53,523 nt of DNA from Candidatus Nanopelagicales bacterium. GTDB lineage: Bacteria; Actinomycetota; Actinomycetes; S36-B12; CAIYMF01. The stretch's first letter is position 1. Each line of letters begins with the position of its first letter. Where the stretch lies: contig JALOLH010000005.1 in the NCBI GenBank assembly GCA_025456065.1, positions 1 to 53,523 on the forward strand, written 5' to 3'. The position numbers were made by a program, and so were the translations under genes. This document shows positions 51,152-53,523 of the stretch, in pieces. Under the pieces are notes generated by a model. It was given only the letters and a program-made list of their open reading frames with translations, was not told the DNA's origin and did no database searches.

Positions 51152-52387
51152 TCAGTCGACCCTGAGCCCGAGCGCCTGCGCCTCCTCGTGCAGCTCCTCG
51201 CGCACGTCCGGGTGGGCGGCCTGGGTGATGAGGTTGCGCGCCTGCTCGTCCTGGGACCGGCCCCAGATCTCCGCGATGCCGTGCTCGGTGACCACCGCGG
51301 TGTGCTGGAACGAGGTCACCGGTTCGTCGAGCAGGGGCACGATCGTCGAGACGTCGGCCTTCGGGTGCCACGAGCGCAGCGCGATGAACGCCTGGCCGCC
51401 GGGGGCGTGCAGGGCGCCGACGATGAAGTCGGTCTGGCCGCCGAAGCCCGAGTAGATGCGGGTGTTGATGCGCGAGGCGTTCGCCTGTCCGAACAGGTCG
51501 ACCTGCAGGGCGGAGTTCACCGAGGTCATCAGGGGCTGCTGGGCGATGAGCCCAGGGTCGTTGGACGCCTCGGTGCGCAGCATGCGCACGCGGGGGTTGC
51601 CGTCGATCCAGTCGTAGAGCTCCTCGGAGCCGAACAGGAACGAGACCGCGAGCGGGCTGTCCGGGTCCAGCGCCCCGGCCTTGTCCAGGGCGAGCACGCC
51701 GTCGGAGAACATCTCGGTCCAGAACCGCAGGCCACGCCGGTTGGCCAGCGCGGTGAGCACCGCGTCGGGGATGCCGCCGATGCCCATCTGCAGGGTGGAG
51801 CCGTCCTTGATCCGCGAGGCGATCCGCTCGCCGATGTCGCGGCTGGTGTCGTCCAGCGGCGGCGGCGTCGCCGACGTGATCGGCTCCTCGGCCTCGAAGA
51901 GCACGTCGACCGAGCTGAGCGGGACGATCGCGTCGCCGTAGGTGAAGGGCATCCGTGGGTTCACCTGCGCGATCACCGTGCCGCCGCGCGCCCGGCAGGC
52001 CTCGATGGCCGCGGGCATCACGTTCACCTCGATGCCCAGCGAGACGACGCCGTGCCGCGGCGGCGAGGTGTGCAGCAGGACGACGTCGGGCTGCATGGCC
52101 CGCTGGAACAGCGCCGGGACGAGGCTGAGCCGGCACGGCACGTAGCGCAGCCGCGGGTTGCGGCGCATCCCGGGGCCGACGAACGGGGTCTCGGGGATGA
52201 TCCCCTCCCGCTCGGGCAGCCCCGGCTGCGGGTTGAGCTGCCAGAGCCGCCACTCGGGGAGGTGCTGGTCGAACAGCGCGATCGCGGCCCGTGGGGTGGC
52301 GAAGTTGCCCGAGACGACCACCCGGGGGTTGGGGGGCAGTCCGTGCAGGACCGCGGCGAGGGCGTCGGCGTCGGCGTGCAGGGTCAT
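51152..52387 (-). CDS. Acetyl-CoA hydrolase/transferase family (4-hydroxybutyrate CoA-transferase-like)
   Basis: 411 residues. CoA-transferase fold in two halves: VVVSGNFATPRAAI, GMRRNPRLRYVPCRLSLVPALFQ, GTVIAQVNPRMPFTYGDAIVPLSSVDVLFEAEEPI, then GSTLQMGIGGIPDAVLTAL and the catalytic-Glu segment FWTEMFSDGVLALDKAGALD. GFGGQTDFIVGA follows. It moves CoA between short acyl groups; substrate undetermined. Divergent from padR, with the palindromic operator in the 190-bp gap. Confidence 0.88.
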   Translation of the reverse strand: MTLHADADALAAVLHGLPPNPRVVVSGNFATPRAAIALFDQHLPEWRLWQLNPQPGLPEREGIIPETPFVGPGMRRNPRLRYVPCRLSLVPALFQRAMQPDVVLLHTSPPRHGVVSLGIEVNVMPAAIEACRARGGTVIAQVNPRMPFTYGDAIVPLSSVDVLFEAEEPITSATPPPLDDTSRDIGERIASRIKDGSTLQMGIGGIPDAVLTALANRRGLRFWTEMFSDGVLALDKAGALDPDSPLAVSFLFGSEELYDWIDGNPRVRMLRTEASNDPGLIAQQPLMTSVNSALQVDLFGQANASRINTRIYSGFGGQTDFIVGALHAPGGQAFIALRSWHPKADVSTIVPLLDEPVTSFQHTAVVTEHGIAEIWGRSQDEQARNLITQAAHPDVREELHEEAQALGLRVD

Positions 52388-52567
52388 GGGCGGGATTCTC
52401 CCACCCGGGCGGGCCGCTCCCGGGCGACGAACGCCCCGCCACCGCCCGCCCAAAGGTCCCGGGTCGCCGCAAACGGGATCGGCTGCGGCAGGTGGGGTCG
52501 TGAGCGGGCACCCGGGTGTCCGTGCCGGGACGGGGTGGTGTCGCTTGCGTGAACGCGCGGTGGTCCG

Positions 52568-52573
52568 TAGCAT
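52568..52573 (+). promoter_or_regulatory. -10 hexamer TAGCAT for padR-ino1
   Basis: TAGCAT ends 3 nt before the palindrome arm and 6 nt before an in-frame ATG at 52580. It places the transcription start inside the operator. Confidence 0.5.
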
Positions 52574-52576
52574 CTG

Positions 52577-52601
52577 CCGATGTATCGACTCGATACATCG
52601 G
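52577..52601. promoter_or_regulatory. Perfect 25-bp palindrome, probable PadR operator
   Basis: CCGATGTATCGA (52577-52588), one centre base, TCGATACATCGG (52590-52601). It contains ATGTAT/ATACAT, in keeping with AT-rich dyads bound by PadR proteins. It directly follows the -10, so binding would block the promoter. Confidence 0.75.
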
Positions 52602-52648
52602 CTCAGCACAGCCCCGGTGGGGGCGACGGACGAAGGGACGGTAGCGCG

Positions 52649-53290
52649 ATGGCCACGGGTCGCCGCAGCGGGGTCCTCGAGTTCGCCATCCTCGGCCTGC
52701 TCCACGACGCCCCGATGCACGGCTACGAGCTGCGCAAGCGACTCAACGCCGTCATGGGCTCCTTCCGCGCCATCTCCTACGGCTCGCTCTACCCGGGGCT
52801 GAAGGACCTCCTCGACCGCGGCCTCATCGTCGAGGCCGGGGCCGCCGACGCCAGCGCCCCGGTGCTCTCCGGCCGGCGGGCGAAGATCGTCTACGAGCTC
52901 ACCCCCGAGGGCAAGGACCGGTTCGCCGAGCTGGTCTCGCGGACCGGGCCGGAGAGCTGGGAGGACGAGGCGTTCGGGGTGCACCTGGCGTTCTTCGCCA
53001 GCACCCCCGCCGAGGTGCGGATGCGCATCCTCGAGGGCCGGCGCAGCCGGATGGAGGAGCGTCGCAGCAACCTGCACGCGTCGCTGGCCCGCAACCGCGA
53101 GCGCATCGACACCTACACCCTGGCCCTGCAGCGGCACGGCCTCGAGGGCGTGGAGCGTGAGGTGCGCTGGCTGACCGAGCTGATCGAGCACGAGCAGAAC
53201 GAACGGCGCGGCGGGTCCTCCGCCGTCGTCGATGACCGTACGACCGGCGACACCGGGGCCGGGCCGCGTCGCCCGCGGACCCGCGGGTGA
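52649..53290 (+). CDS. PadR-family transcriptional regulator
   Basis: 213 residues from ATG 52649 ([32 protein letters not shown]), preceded by a GAAGGGA-type ribosome site. PadR winged helix: [24 protein letters not shown], wing [20 protein letters not shown]-terminal dimerisation helix pair follows. An ATG at 52580 would give 23 more residues over the operator. It lies 14 nt before ino1, an arrangement also known from M. tuberculosis (Rv0047c beside ino1), so inositol-phosphate synthesis is the likely target. Confidence 0.92.
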   Translation: MATGRRSGVLEFAILGLLHDAPMHGYELRKRLNAVMGSFRAISYGSLYPGLKDLLDRGLIVEAGAADASAPVLSGRRAKIVYELTPEGKDRFAELVSRTGPESWEDEAFGVHLAFFASTPAEVRMRILEGRRSRMEERRSNLHASLARNRERIDTYTLALQRHGLEGVEREVRWLTELIEHEQNERRGGSSAVVDDRTTGDTGAGPRRPRTRG

Positions 53291-53304
53291 GAAAGGAACG
53301 ACAG

Positions 53305-53523
53305 ATGGGTGCCATCCGTGTGGCCATCGTGGGCGTGGGCAACTGCGCCAGCTCCCTGGTGCAGGGGGTCGAGTACTACAAGGACGCGGACCCGAACGAT
53401 CGGGTGCCCGGCCTCATGCACGTCCAGTTCGGCGACTACCACGTGCGCGACATCGAGTTCGTCGCCGCGTTCGACGTCGACGCCAAGAAGGTCGGCCAGG
53501 ACCTCTCGCACGCGATCCTCGCC
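53305..53523 (+). CDS. ino1: Inositol-3-phosphate synthase (3' truncated by window edge)
   Basis: First 73 residues: [31 protein letters not shown], then [32 protein letters not shown]. This is the actinobacterial/archaeal type I MIPS N terminus with the NAD-binding G-V-G-N-C-A-S-S. It turns glucose-6-phosphate into inositol-3-phosphate, needed for phosphatidylinositol and mycothiol. Ribosome site GAAAGGA. Shares the padR promoter. Confidence 0.93.
   Translation, partial: MGAIRVAIVGVGNCASSLVQGVEYYKDADPNDRVPGLMHVQFGDYHVRDIEFVAAFDVDAKKVGQDLSHAILA

Noticed and set aside
50331-52598. Long minus-strand frame starting in the padR palindrome
   Set aside because: The palindrome puts an ATG on both strands. 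The frame is a shadow of the CoA-transferase and transglycosylase genes, which have clear motifs in other frames.

Overview
This is the replication-origin neighbourhood of a very high-GC actinobacterial chromosome (Actinomycetota). Three things show this: the dnaA/dnaN/recF/gyrB/gyrA block, the rpmH-rnpA-yidD-yidC-khpB-rsmG-parB block, and actinobacteria-only markers (CrgA, DUF881, DLW-39, DUF3566, DUF6049 and a CwlM-type protein). GTG starts are common. Many genes have a TAnnnT hexamer 6-8 nt before the start codon, as expected for leaderless transcripts. I cannot fix the order or genus from sequence alone.

Layout. 1-6 kb: 5'-truncated SpoU methyltransferase, DedA, pyrE, a hypothetical, an SDR, an aminotransferase, and a trpG/pabA-type amidotransferase divergent from DUF881. 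6-9 kb: crgA, rhomboid, ppiA, a secreted protein with a probable frameshift, tRNA-Ala, DLW-39, tRNA-Ile. 9-20 kb (minus strand): DUF3566, gyrA, gyrB, DciA-like, recF, dnaN, the putative oriC gap (17.8-18.4 kb), dnaA. 20-24.3 kb (plus strand): rpmH, rnpA, yidD, yidC, khpB, rsmG with an embedded parS, and parB. No parA lies between rsmG and parB. 24.4-30 kb, more variable: a helix-turn-helix/coiled-coil protein, a D-Ala-D-Ala ligase, an aminotransferase, a small membrane protein and a secreted phospholipase-D-like protein with a PKD insert. 30-41 kb: cwlM, trxA, trxB, a membrane pseudokinase, murJ, DUF6049 and a MutT4-like Nudix gene, divergent from the CCA-adding enzyme gene. 41-48 kb: an APH-like kinase, histidine kinase and response regulator operon; a Ser-Pro repeat protein; and a divergent operon of small basic protein, ABC exporter and Ser/Thr kinase. 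48-53.5 kb: OatA-like acyltransferase, tRNA-Leu, lytic transglycosylase, CoA-transferase, and a padR-ino1 operon behind a perfect palindrome.

The main new observation is a predicted regulon. Upstream of the two-component operon, of the Ser-Pro protein, and of the small protein/ABC/kinase operon there are three tandem 11-bp direct repeats of the form nYTCAY followed by G/C. In each case they are followed by exactly 5 nt and then an nAnnnT -10-like hexamer. A weaker copy of this architecture sits inside the dnaN-dnaA gap. This is the expected layout of an OmpR/PhoB-family activator site. It ties an envelope-oriented gene set to the local response regulator.

The second observation is a solo ParB: no parA beside it, no recognisable N-terminal ParA-contact motif, and only one consensus parS seen. 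A perfect inverted pair of TTGTCCACA DnaA-type boxes sits where parA would normally be.
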